DNA of 64,000 nucleotides from Mixia osmundae IAM 14324 (Eukaryota; Basidiomycota; Mixiomycetes; Mixiales; Mixiaceae): NCBI RefSeq assembly GCF_000708205.1, contig NW_014575561.1, positions 132,299 to 196,298 of the forward strand, read 5' to 3'. Shown piece by piece: positions 54,519 to 64,000 of this stretch (position 1 is its first letter; each line of letters starts with the position of its first letter). The notes under the pieces were generated by a model. It saw only the letters and a program-made list of their open reading frames with translations, ran no database searches and was not told where the DNA came from. The position numbers and the translations under genes were made by a program.

Positions 54519-57500
54519 ATGGCAGCAGAGGCTGCGCAGACGAATCAGGCCACTTGCGCAGATGCCCCAGATCTCGCAAGACATCACGGCGATAACGTGA
54601 ATGAAGAAAACGCCGCCTGCCTAGACATGACTTCACGTCGTCCCTCCCTCGCTGCTCTGCCCATGTCCAACACAACTTCGAGCAACAGCATGCACACTTC
54701 GAGCAGCCAGTACTGGCGTGATGACCCCTGTCCAACCTTGCACGAGCGCAAAGACTCAACGATCACATCGAACCTCTCTACGACCTCGCTAGACACGCTC
54801 AATGACAGCTTCGATAGCGAGATTGATCGGAATGCCTCGCTTGCCATGACACTCGACACCAAGGCCACCTTTGCACTCCTCACACAGCTAGACAAAGACC
54901 CACAAGGCTTGATCGAACGCATCTCTCGCTTTCCCATCAGCCAGTCATCTTTCAAAGCCGTCTCACGCCTGGCAAACCAACTTGAAGCGGCGCAACTGAA
55001 ACCTCACATCAATCCCAGCACCCAACATCTCACCCATGATGCCATTCACCGAGCTCAGCGCACTTCGGATGACGTTGATGATTTTTGCAAGGAGCTCGTT
55101 CGTATCGTCGACTCCGTGCGCAATGGCAGCCTCGCCCACAAATTTGCCGTCTCAAAGTCCAGCGATGTGTTCTTTGGACCCAAGCAAGCCATCAATGAGC
55201 TCGTTACCAGTCTGCGCTCATTTGCAGAGACCGTCGACGCATCTATGAAAGAGGCCGAGGCTGACCGCGTTGTCACGGAGAATCTGGACGACAGCGAGCG
55301 CATCCTCGATAGTCCGCATAGATCATGTCCCATCGAGCTCGAAGGTCAAGCAGGTCAATGGCAGACGGTAGCCGAGAACATTGCCACCATGGCTCATCAG
55401 ATTGTCTCCCAACGCCGCTCGGTCCGCTCGATTGCATCTGTCGTCGCTGCCGTGGCCGATGGCGATCTCTCAAAGACTGTCGACATCGACGTACAAGGCG
55501 GTGCGTGCTACCGTCAAAGAGAGAGAGAGACCCTATCTGACTGAGCATGTGAGCAGACTTTCACGAGCAGAAGCGCATCGTGAACGCGATGGTCAAATCG
55601 CTCAAGACTTTCTCAATCGAAGTCAACAGAGTCGCCAAAGAGACCGGCACAGACGGTCAGCTCGGCGGTCATGCGAACGTTCAAGGCGTCAAAGGAGAGG
55701 TGAGTGGCTCCTGTTCGAAATGCACACAACCTCATGGCAGACATTCGCAGTGGAAGAATCTTACTGACAACGTGAACCTCATGACGAGCAACCTTACGAC
55801 GCAAGTACGATCTATTGCCGCTGTCACAAAGGCTGTCGCTGAAGGTGACCTCTCTAAGAAGGTCAGTCGTCAAATACTATCATGCGCGCTGGTCGCTGAT
55901 GCCAACATTTGCAGATTGAAGTCGACGTAAAGGGCGAGATTGCCAACCTCGTCGAGATTGTCAACAACATGGTCGACAGTCTCCGACTCTTTGCTTCCGA
56001 GATCAGTCACGTCGCAGTGGCAGTTGGCACGAAAGGTAGATCTTCTTCTTCGTCTGCACCGCGTCTCGCTGCAACTTTCCGCGCAGGCAATCTCGGCGTC
56101 ACCGCAAAAGTCGATAACATCAGCGGTACATGGTCCGAGATCACAGGCAACGTGAATTGCATGGCGAACAACCTTACGAGTCAGGTGCGGGCGTTTGCCC
56201 AGATTGCCACTGCGGCTGCCAATGGCGATTACTCTTCTGTCGTGACTGTCGAGGCCAGTGGAGAGTTGCTAGGACTCAAGAAGCAAATCAACACTATCGT
56301 CTTCAGCTTGCGCGAGAGCCTGCAGCGCAATGCCGCTGCCAGAGAAGCTGCCGAATCTGCCAATCAGAGCAAGTCTTCCTTCCTCGCCACCATGAGTCAC
56401 GGTCCGCCATAGCTGAGCATTCTTTCGGCATATGCTCATTGATATGCAGAGATCCGCACGCCGATGAATGGCATCATCGGAATGACGCATCTGACGCTCG
56501 AGAGCGATCTCACTCGTCAGCAGCGCGAGAACCTAATGATCGTTTCTGCTCTGGCTAACTCTCTCCTACTCATTATTGACGACGTTCTCGATCTTTCCAA
56601 GGCAAGTAGGAACGGCTGCAGTGGGGACAACGGCTCAGCAGCGGCGCAGGTCGAAGCAGGTCGAATGACAATTGAGGAAATTCCGTATTCTCTTCGAGCG
56701 ACCATGTTTAGCGTGTTGAAATCGCTTGCCGTCAAGGCCTCGCAGAACAAGCTTGGACTACTCTACAAGGTCGAGCCAGATGTTCCAGATTGTCTCGTTG
56801 GCGATCCCTTTCGGTCAGTCAGTAAAGGCCATGCGCTAGCTGGGCTGAGCCGTATGCAGGCTCCGTCAAGTCTTGACCAATTGCGTCGGCAACAGCTGCA
56901 AGTTCACAGAGACTGGCAATGTGACAGTGTCCTGCAGGATGGCTGACATCCAGCCAGAGGGCGGCCATCTGCTCGAGTTCTGCGTGGCCGACACCGGTGG
57001 GTATTGCCGGGATTCCAGGGTGATAGCTGACTGGTTCAGCAGGTATTGGTATCAAGGCTGACAAGCTCGATCTGATCTTTGACTCTTTCTGTCAAGCCGA
57101 CGGCTCTACCACCCGACGCTACGGTGGCACAGGACTCGGTCTGACGATCAGCAAACGCCTTGTCTCCCTCATGGGTGGCGACCTATGGGTAAAGAGCACA
57201 TATGGTCAAGGCTCGCAATTTTACTTTACGATCCACTGTCGATCTGGAGCATGGACGCACGAGTCTATTCGCTCCAAGATGGCCGTTTATGCTGGCCGAA
57301 GAATTCTGATCATCGACACCTTTGATCACTCGCATGCGATGAAAGCTGCAGCTGCTGAATGCGGCCTCGAGGCTGATGTCGTTACTTCGGTCGAAGCAGC
57401 CTGTGAGCGTCAGGCGCTCGGCCTTACGTATGACGGCCTCGTGGTAGATCAGATCAAGACCGTCGAAGCTTTGCGAGAGATTGAAGAATTGCGCTACATT

Positions 57501-58125
57501 CCTCTCGTCCTTGTCACAACCCAGCTGCCGAAGATCGATCTCAAGGGCTGTCTCGACAAGGGCATCGTGAGTGCAGTCGATGCCGAGTGTGATTGCCAGG
57601 CTCTGGCCAATGCGCTCATGCCCGCCCTCGAGACCTCTCATCGTAATGGCTGCGAAGCAAACGGCGAGAGCGCTTGCTGTCTTCTTGCCGAAGACAATGC
57701 AGTCAATCAGAAGGTGGCAGTCAAATTCCTGGAGAGCGCAGGCCACAAGATCACCATTGTCGAGAACGGCGCACTCGCGGTCGAAGCGGTCAAGCGTCGC
57801 TCGCCCTCTTTCGACGTGATCCTCATGGACGTCTCGATGCCGGTCATGTCTGGTCTGCACGCAACAGAGAACATCAGACGCTACGAGGAAGAGAATGGCC
57901 TTGACCGCACGCCCATCATCGCCTTGACGGCGCATGCCATGCTTGGCGATCGCGAGAAGTGCCTCTCTGCGGGAATGGACGACTATCTCTCGAAACCTCT
58001 CCGCAAGCCGTGAGTTGGCTGATCTTGGATCATATGACGCTGACTGTGGCCACAGTGAGCTTCTGGGCATGATCTCGTCGCTCGTCTCGTTCCGTAGACT
58101 GAGTGCTGGCGCAAAGTCGACGTGA
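54519..58125 (+). CDS. NIK1: group III hybrid histidine kinase (Nik1/Os-1 type)
   Basis: Exons 54519-55500, 55557-55699, 55751-55861, 55915-56035, 56087-56401, 56450-56601, 56650-56813, 56860-56996, 57043-58009 and 58056-58125; 1,053 residues. HAMP-type repeats are marked by [24 protein letters not shown] and [13 protein letters not shown] with intervening linker helices. Then the H-box [18 protein letters not shown]-box [15 protein letters not shown]-boxes VADTGIGI and [12 protein letters not shown], and a receiver domain with [25 protein letters not shown] (phospho-Asp) and ALTAHAM. Group III kinases sense osmotic stress and fungicides and feed the HOG pathway. Intron 6 is GC-AG (AAG|GCAAGT). 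Three clear HAMP-like units plus one degenerate N-terminal unit is fewer than commonly seen in this group. Confidence 0.93.
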
Positions 58126-58270
58126 AAAGGAAGCGGAACATGCAGCCACTGCTTTGTACAGATTGCATCGTGCGCGCGTAGGAGCTCTAGCGCTCTAGCC
58201 TGGCCACGATTGGTCACGTGTTGTCTTCGCCTCATTGCATCAGGCCAGCAAATCGTTTTGCGTTCGTCAT

Positions 58271-58852
58271 ATGACCACTCGCAAGCCAGGCATCGCCAAG
58301 GTGCGTTCTCTGGAGCTGTCAGCAGTATAGCCTGACATCTGCTCCGGTTCCCTCCAGCCTGGCGTTGTGCTGTCCCAGACGGCATTACCAAATCGTGCGC
58401 AAATCTTGAGCCTCAGGCTGCAGTACGCTGCCTTCAAGGTCGAGCATGGCTGGCAGAATCAGAAGCTGGGCGAAGTAGAGAATCTCTATTGGAGCAAGCA
58501 GAAGAATCAAGCCGCCAGTGGACACAGTGAAGACGTCCAGGCACCCTCATCGTCATCATCCGTCGGCGGCGGCAAGACGAGCTCTCCCGCCCTGCGCAGT
58601 CCGGCAGTCTTTGTTGAGCCCAACGCTAGCAAACGAAGACGGACGAGCACCAATGAAGCATCAGAGCTGATCACTCAAAAGCGCCCGAGGACGAGAGAAC
58701 AGAGTGTCAGCGGGACGACGGCAACACCGCTGCGTTCACCTACACGAGCAAAAGATCAAACACCATCCAGTGGATCTGGCCTGACTTATGCCAGCTTCTG
58801 GGAGACGCTAGGCAATCGCGCAGCGCTCAAACCATCAGAACAAGCCAATTAA
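58271..58852 (+). CDS. small Ser/Thr-rich orphan, probably nuclear
   Basis: Exons 58271-58300 and 58358-58852; 174 residues. The short first exon encodes MTTRKPGIAK. The conserved-looking part is ILSLRLQYAAFKVEHGWQNQ then LGEVENLYW (about residues 23-52), followed by disordered Ser/Thr/Pro-rich sequence with two basic NLS-like clusters (KRRRTS, QKRPRTRE). No catalytic motif. The splice (gtgcgt...ctccag) is supported by phase and by the absence of any other in-frame ATG near the conserved block. Family not recognised. Confidence 0.6.
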
Positions 58853-59052
58853 TTGATCCTCACGCAACCTGTTGTTGTGCACAACGTGTCATCTCTGCAA
58901 CGACTTTTCCGAGGTACTGAATGTTCGGTCCGCTGACAGACGGAGCGCAAGAGCAGCGGTTTGGCGGTCAACGCCTGCCGGCTCTTGCTTGCTCTGGACG
59001 CCTGAGCGCGACATATGACTGAGCAGATGGGCACGAAGATGACGGCTTTTGA

Positions 59053-59921
59053 TCAGGATGCGACAAATTGCCAGGTCATCGCCATTCTGCCAACATCGAG
59101 GGCTGCCATCCGTTTGAAGGCTTTGGGCGAGAAGTCCAGATCGTACAATGCGCAGGATTCGCAAGCATCGACCACTTGGACTTTGAAATTCTTTACACCC
59201 GGTGCGGCGACTTCGATGATCTGGCCGCACACGCCATTGTCGTTCGGATTGGAAGACGCGCCTGGCCAGCCATTGAACATTTTCTGGGACACGGCAACGA
59301 CGTATTGCTCGTTTGTGTTGATATTGCCACATGCGCCCATACCGACGTCAAAGTCTGCACACAACTGTCAGCTTTGGATTCTCATTTCAGGAAGCCGAGC
59401 GTACAGGTTGCTTCGCCAGTATGATTACCTGCAAATCTGCCAAACTGCGTAGACGTAGCTGCTGGCGCAGAGCTGCTCGACGCGGAAGATGCCGCGGAGC
59501 TGCTCGAGGCTGGTAGCGCGGTCGTCGTGCTGATGACTTGCACTATCGATGTGACGGTGGGTTTGACGGTACTGATAACGGACATGGTGCTGACAACAGA
59601 GGTGGTGCTCACGACACTCGTCGTTGACGTTGCCGTCACAGTCACAGTCACGACGGATCCACAGCCAGATGGAATCGCAGCGGCAGCAGAGCTGGCAGCA
59701 GCAGAAGAGGCGAGCTTGATGTAGTGTGTCGGTCCGGCTGTAAAGACTGGCTGGAGTGGTTCGCCCCGTCGAGTCAGACCGACAGTATTCGCTCGGACAG
59801 GATTTGGATTCTTGCGTTGCAATAGGATCTGCGAGGACCGTTGCTGGAACAGTCCTGCCGGAAGAGCTTCTGATAGTGTAGCGAGGCACAGCCAAGCAGT
59901 GAAAGCGAGCGTGGTATGCAT
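59053..59921 (-). CDS. secreted double-psi beta-barrel (barwin/RlpA-like) protein
   Basis: Exons in transcript order: 59921-59405 and 59354-59053; 272 residues. Signal peptide MHTTLAFTAWLCLATLSEALP; a linker of Ser/Thr/Val repeats (SVVSTTSVVSTMSVISTV) probably O-glycosylated; then the C-terminal DPBB domain starting GEATYFDVGMGACGNI and including VAVSQKMFNGW, CGQIIEVAAPG, VQVVDACESCALYDLDFSP and FKRMA. This arrangement is typical of basidiomycete riboflavin-aldehyde-forming-enzyme and cerato/barwin-like wall proteins. The splice at 59355-59404 creates the canonical GEATYFDVG. Likely a wall-associated or expansin-like protein without its own catalytic acid set identified here. Confidence 0.85.
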
Positions 59922-60534
59922 CCTGTTCAACAGAATGACTCTGAGCAGATGAAGTCTTTGCAGGCGCAGCCTAGCAGGCAAGCAGAGAGATGCTAAGCTT
60001 TTGTGGTCTTGCTTGCGCTCAGCGCTATCAAGCCGAACGATCCAGCGATGACTAGCAAATAACCGCAATGCAGCAAGGCAAGGTACAAGAGGTTGCAAGA
60101 GGTCTAGAGGGAGGCTACGCGTTGGTTGACCTTCTACCGATCGAAATTGATATCGCGCTCGGCTTTTATAGCCCAACGCCTCGTGTTCGCCGTGACAGGG
60201 AGAAGACGGCCAAGACGAGCAAAAGGCTGAGTGTACCTCCCACTAAGCCTGATCGCGCACAGCTTTAGCCAAGCTAGCCCCAGGAGCACCGGAGCATGAG
60301 ATGCACCTAAAGTGAGATAGCGTATCTGCTCTTCCAACGAAGGGATCGGAATCACGATCGTGCTGGGATCTGGATCCATTGTGCGGCTCTTCCAACAATG
60401 CCGTGGTTCAGTGGCAAGCGAGAGAGACCAAGTCTGCAAGCAGCGCGAGAAAGGGACGCTCGGACACTCGTGCGAAGACAAAAGCGCAGTCGAAATGCAT
60501 GTGCAATGAGAACTTAGCGTCCGACCTGAGATGA
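59922..60534. other. intergenic region with TATA-like element
   Basis: About 610 bp between the barwin-fold gene and the 3' end of the Tvp38-like gene, both on the minus strand. A TATAAAAG motif on the minus strand (60163-60170) is the best promoter candidate for the secreted protein, implying a leader of about 200 bp. No supported gene. Confidence 0.45.
60163..60170 (-). promoter_or_regulatory. TATA box candidate of the barwin-fold gene
   Basis: TATAAAAG on the minus strand, about 245 bp before ATG 59921. The match to the TATA consensus is exact; the distance implies a long leader. Confidence 0.4.
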
Positions 60535-62518
60535 CTAGAAGCCGGCAGAATCTCTGAAGTGTGCTGGAGCTGGCTGATGGGGTCTGAGCGGCGTGGGAAG
60601 CTCGACCACCGGAGCTTTCGATGACGAGAGCGTGTCTTGACTGGGTCGCTCTTGCAGTGACCAGGCAGTTGCGAGTGTAGAATTGGAATCGCATGGTTGC
60701 AACCTCGGTCGCTCTGCAGTGGGAGTCGTGCTCCTTGCTATGTGAGGACTTTGCAGTGGCGTGAGGTTGAAAGCAGCAACAGAGTGGAAGCCTCGCGGTG
60801 TCTCCATATTGGGCACAGTGAGCTGCTCGAACGGGCTCTGTTGCACTTGAGCTTGATCTGACCATGCAGAGCTCGCGGGCCTGCTTGTACTGCGGTTGAG
60901 TGCCGGGTCTGCAAAGGGCGAAGTACTCGGCGAGCCTTTGATCTCTTGCCGAAGGATCGGCCGAACTTCGCGTAATCGCAAATAGTAGACATACGTGCTT
61001 ATCACAGTTAGCTGACATAAAGTATCTCAGCACGGGTGCTAAGTCAGCGGATGAGAACTGACGAGAGTAAACAGCAGGGTGAGACCGACAGCCAGCCAGT
61101 TTTCGCGCGTGTCACGTTCGCTCTTTGGCTTCAGTAGGACGACGCCGAGAACGACGAGGGCACCCTGTCGGGGGATGGAGAGTATGCTGCCGAGCGCAAA
61201 GACCCAGAAAGGCGTCTTGACGGAAGCGAGTAGGGCGGTCAAGTAGTGAGGCGGAATGAGTCCCAGTCGGGCCAGAACGATCAACTGCATCGCTTGTGAG
61301 CAAGTTCGGGCGACGGTGAAGATGACTTGCATAGAGTCTCTGCCATCCTGAACTCCTGCGGAAGATGTAGCCAATCGATGCGTACGTCACATTTCTCTTT
61401 TCGAATCTGTCGTCCGCGATCGGGCCATCAGTCAGAGCTCGTTGTGATCTGCAGGCACTTGCTGACCTCTCCGCTTTGGCTCTGAAGCCATACCGAAAGA
61501 GTGCAAACGCAAGGAACTCGCCGATGACTTTGCGGCGTGTGAGCGCGGTCAATGGCGATGAGAAAGCGAGAGCACGCACGCGAGCCCGCGCAGGTGATAG
61601 CAAAGCCAATACCGATACCGTAGCTGCTCTGTAGGTGAGTATGCGCAGAGAGCATGGCCGGAGAGACGCACACAAGCCCCGTCAAGGTCGCAACGATCTG
61701 TGCGGATCGTTGAGCACGATAGAACCGACGAGAGCGGGAGCTGCGCACCTCCATACCGGCAAGGGGCGGGAAGGACAAGACGATGAAGAGTGCAAAAGGT
61801 ATCAAGAAGCCGCCCTACAATGAGGTTCAGTGTTGGGCTCGGCCGTCGAGCCTGCGGAGATCACCTTGATCTGGCGAAAGTCATGAGCTAGCGGGGTAAG
61901 CTTGTCGGTGAGTTCCTTTTGGTAGACAGAGGCACCGATGAGAATAGCGATGATGAGTAGCGCGACGAGATAGGATTTCCAGAAGCGCCAGGCGATGTAA
62001 GGCCTGACGAATTTGCTCCATATCCTCCGAGATTTCGTTTGCTGTGAGGGTTGTTGGAGCGCGTCTGCGTTGGAGTCCCTGCGCTTGAGACGACGAGGGC
62101 GATCGCTCGCGAAAGAGGTATCCTTGACGCTGTCGGGTAAGGTGACGCGAGAGGCAGAGGGATCATTTGGATCATGTTTGAGCCAATCCGATCGGCGTTT
62201 GTCGAAGCCGGTCGTCGAGGCGAGCGTACAGTCATCTGGGCCGAAAGATCTCAGAGAGCCTTCTCTCATAGACTGACCCTCGTCGGCATGAGGATCTTGT
62301 TCGGTCGAGGGCCAGGCCATCGAGAAACGTTCGGCAAACACGCTCTTGTGGGCTTGGGCCTGAGGGCTGACATCGGGCCTGACGTAACCATGCCTACTCT
62401 GACGACGGTCTCCGTTCTCTTCGTCGTCATCGGTCGAGGCCAGATGCTCTCCGTCGTCGGACATTTGAGGCAATCGTTCAGCGGATCGCAGAGTATCCTG
62501 ACGGCGGTGCGACGGCAT
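60535..62518 (-). CDS. Tvp38/DedA (VTT-domain) membrane protein
   Basis: Exons in transcript order: 62518-61865, 61814-61749, 61697-61674 (24 nt), 61628-61580, 61527-61467, 61406-61331, 61284-61063, 61011-60535; 542 residues. A charged cytosolic N-terminus is followed by a first membrane segment (SYLVALLIIAILIGASVY), then the VTT core: FALFIVLSFPPLAGMEIVATLTG, SYGIGIGFAITCAG, LIGEFLAFALFRYGF, LIVLARLGLIPPHYLTALLAS and FWVFALGSILSIPRQ. A C-terminal disordered tail follows. VTT proteins are Golgi/ER membrane proteins linked to lipid scrambling and traffic. Intron 6 (61285-61330) is GC-AG (TAT|GCAAGT), needed to join QRLY to LIVLARLG. ATG 62518 is the first; 62464 is an alternative. Confidence 0.78.
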
Positions 62519-62796
62519 GCACACGCTTGCTTGTTTTTGGCGGGCTTTGCGCTCGGACGGTCTTGCTCGGGTGCCGCTCACGGGGTCAATGCTGGGTGAC
62601 GAAGCATGCGAAAGATATCAGATGCGGTCGCGCGTGCGATGCAATGCCGCTGTCGGCAGTCTCAGGGGTAGGGCGGGGGTCTGGGGCAGGTTGCAGCTGT
62701 TTGCAGCGACACGTCGTCGTCGTCGTGACGCGCCGCGTTGCTCCTCAAGACGATTCAGTTGACGGCCTGACGACCCGTTGATCCGACTGGTTTTAG

Positions 62797-63469
62797 ATGA
62801 GGTGGGTTGCAATGCAATGACAGCAGAGTGTCTTGCTGATCTATGACTCGGCCGAGACAGTACCGCAGCGCGGCGACGGCTCGTGCGAGACTTCAAGAAG
62901 TTACAGAATGATCCACCGGGTGGCATCAGTGGCGCACCGTAAGCAGCCATTGAGCACCTATCAGCGTCAGGGGCACGTGCTCATACAAACAAGCTACTTC
63001 AGATGTCAAGACAACATCCTCCTCTGGAATGCCGTCATCTTTGGTCCGAGTAAGCGAATCTCGCTGCATCCGATCAATGACAAGCGCTCATCCGGTCGAG
63101 CGATGACCAGCGGAGACACCTTTCGAAGATGGTACGTTCAGACTCGTCCTGACCTTTGACGAGTCCTACCCGAACAAGGCGCCCACGGTCCGGTTCCTGA
63201 CAAAGATGTTCCATCCCAATGTATACGCCAACGGCGAACTCTGCCTCGACATCCTCCAGAACCGCTGGAGTCCGACCTACGACGTTGCCGCCATCCTGAC
63301 ATCCGTTCAGAGTCTCCTGCACGATCCCAATCCGAACTCGCCAGCCAACGCAGAGGCGGCTCAGCTGTATCGCGACAACTACAAGAGCTACTGCAAGCGA
63401 GTCCGTGAGACTGTCGAGGCGAGCTGGATGGACGACTCTGATCCCAATGGGGACAACACGCCGAGCTAG
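62797..63469 (+). CDS. RAD6: ubiquitin-conjugating enzyme RAD6/UBC2
   Basis: Exons 62797-62801 (5 coding nt), 62861-62938, 63003-63049 and 63111-63469; 162 residues. The assembled start [20 protein letters not shown] is diagnostic of RAD6 and can only be made by splicing ATGAG to T-ACC. Active-site Cys88 lies in [17 protein letters not shown] and [17 protein letters not shown] follow, then a short acidic tail. RAD6 ubiquitylates H2B with Bre1 and PCNA with Rad18; the H2B reaction depends on the PAF1 complex, whose CTR9 subunit is at 4.3 kb. A conserved Tyr after GAP is replaced by Cys-Gln. Divergent from the Tvp38-like gene (about 280 bp). Confidence 0.95.
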
Positions 63470-63752
63470 TGCTCTGATGCCCATCTAGCGAGCTCACCAA
63501 GGCGACATGACGGTCCAGGGCGTGACTGACGCGACATATACTACACCGCTCTAGGAGCGAAGAGACCGACGAACAAGGTGCAAGAGTGAATGATGTTGTG
63601 AACTTAGCTACTGTTCTGCATAGGCCGAGCCCGGTTGATCCGAATGAAACGGTGTCAAGTGTCGATGACGTCGTCGATGCGCGCGTGTCCGTCCAAGCTC
63701 GCGATCGGCCAATCGTTGACATTCAGCTCTTCGCCAATCGGTAAGACCCGTC

Positions 63753-63941
63753 ATGCCCGAGCTAGAATCAGCAGCCAAACCAGCAGAGGGCAGCGTCAAG
63801 GCCAAGATGGGTCGTGAGCCCAAGCAGGTCAGGCTATCGCAGATCACCGCGTGGCTCATCGGAGCTGATTGGCCAAAGTAGGATGTCAACAAGGACAAGC
63901 CTTCGGTCGAGGAGGAAGAAGCCAAGAAGGAGTCCAAGTAG
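63753..63941 (+). CDS. very small charged protein, 44 residues (tentative)
   Basis: Exons 63753-63827 and 63882-63941. The proposed peptide is MPELESAAKPAEGSVKAK then MGREPKQ-DVNKDKPSVEE and a Glu/Lys tail ending KKESK. The intron (gtcagg...aagtag, 54 bp, with a GCTGATT branch-like site) fits the style of the other introns and keeps phase, and the composition is strongly non-random. A competing reading is that 63647-63740 is an upstream coding exon with a donor at gtaaga (63741), making this segment part of a larger protein. No family recognised. Confidence 0.4.
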
Positions 63942-64000
63942 GGGCTCAGTGACACTTGCCGTGCCGAGTATGATGGCCGCATAGAGCAAAAAGGCCTAGC

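Noticed and set aside
57183-58391. Long open frame (about 400 codons) on the minus strand.
   Set aside because: It lies antisense to the histidine kinase and its receiver domain, which are fully conserved on the plus strand. It is a codon-bias shadow.
60134-61033. Minus-strand open frame of 299 codons.
   Set aside because: It runs in another frame across the last exon of the Tvp38-like gene and the spacer; it has no conserved feature, and the spliced VTT protein explains this strand.
1-64000. Virus-like elements, LTR retrotransposons, LINEs or CRISPR arrays.
   Set aside because: No reverse transcriptase, integrase, capsid or long terminal repeat sequence and no regularly spaced repeat array was seen.

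Overview
This is a gene-dense stretch of a fungal nuclear genome, about 36 protein genes in 64 kb on both strands. Almost every gene has short introns of about 40-60 bp with CTGAC/CTGAT-like branch sites. The protein set points to a basidiomycete: a group III hybrid histidine kinase, a C2H2 regulator with a fungal transcription-factor domain, a copper-radical oxidase, a riboflavin-aldehyde/barwin-type secreted protein, and RAD6, CTR9, MRS6 and HAP5 orthologues. The compactness and splicing style would suit Pucciniomycotina, for example a Mixia-like lineage. That placement is a guess from style, not from a search. I placed about 86 introns by following reading phase and protein conservation. 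Exon coordinates in the entries are my reconstructions, and phase was checked arithmetically for each gene.

Layout. 0-8.5 kb: PP1-regulator of PNUTS/Ppn1 type (5' end outside the window), a LIM-domain-binding regulator, and CTR9 of the PAF1 complex. 9-12.7 kb: a coiled-coil orphan and a helical, possibly mitochondrial orphan. 13-18.5 kb: a tandem, apparently lineage-specific family of coiled-coil proteins with a Cys-rich 'FCxC...GKGRS' module (two intact copies, one decayed). 18.5-26 kb: glyoxal-oxidase-like enzyme, Rab escort protein MRS6, methylenetetrahydrofolate reductase, a tail-anchored orphan and a FAHD1-type hydrolase. 26-36.5 kb: SAPS-domain phosphatase partner, HAP5, SQS1 and a TGL2-like lipase. 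36.5-41.6 kb: an island of small secreted proteins, namely one hidden 79-residue Cys-rich protein and five tandem paralogues of an undescribed family. 41.6-44.4 kb: three tandem GNAT acetyltransferases. 44.7-64 kb: cell-wall-integrity MAPKK, a caprin-like RGG protein, QTRT2, a zinc-finger regulator, the Nik1-type histidine kinase, an orphan, a secreted barwin-fold protein, a Tvp38/DedA membrane protein, RAD6 and a tiny charged protein.

How they fit together. Most genes are housekeeping or signalling (transcription elongation, CCAAT-binding factor, membrane traffic, folate, queuosine modification, osmosensing and cell-wall signalling) and are not an operon-like cluster. The accessory material is at 12.9-18.4 kb and 36.5-44.4 kb. 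The most notable new items are: the five-gene secreted family whose middle exon is exactly 124 nt in every copy; the 79-residue Cys-rich secreted gene found only by allowing a GC-AG intron; an unusually high share of GC-AG introns (7 to 9 of about 86); micro-exons of 5, 8 and 24 nt; and a QTRT2 without the Cys zinc ligands. I saw no virus-like element, no rRNA, no recognisable tRNA and no CRISPR array.
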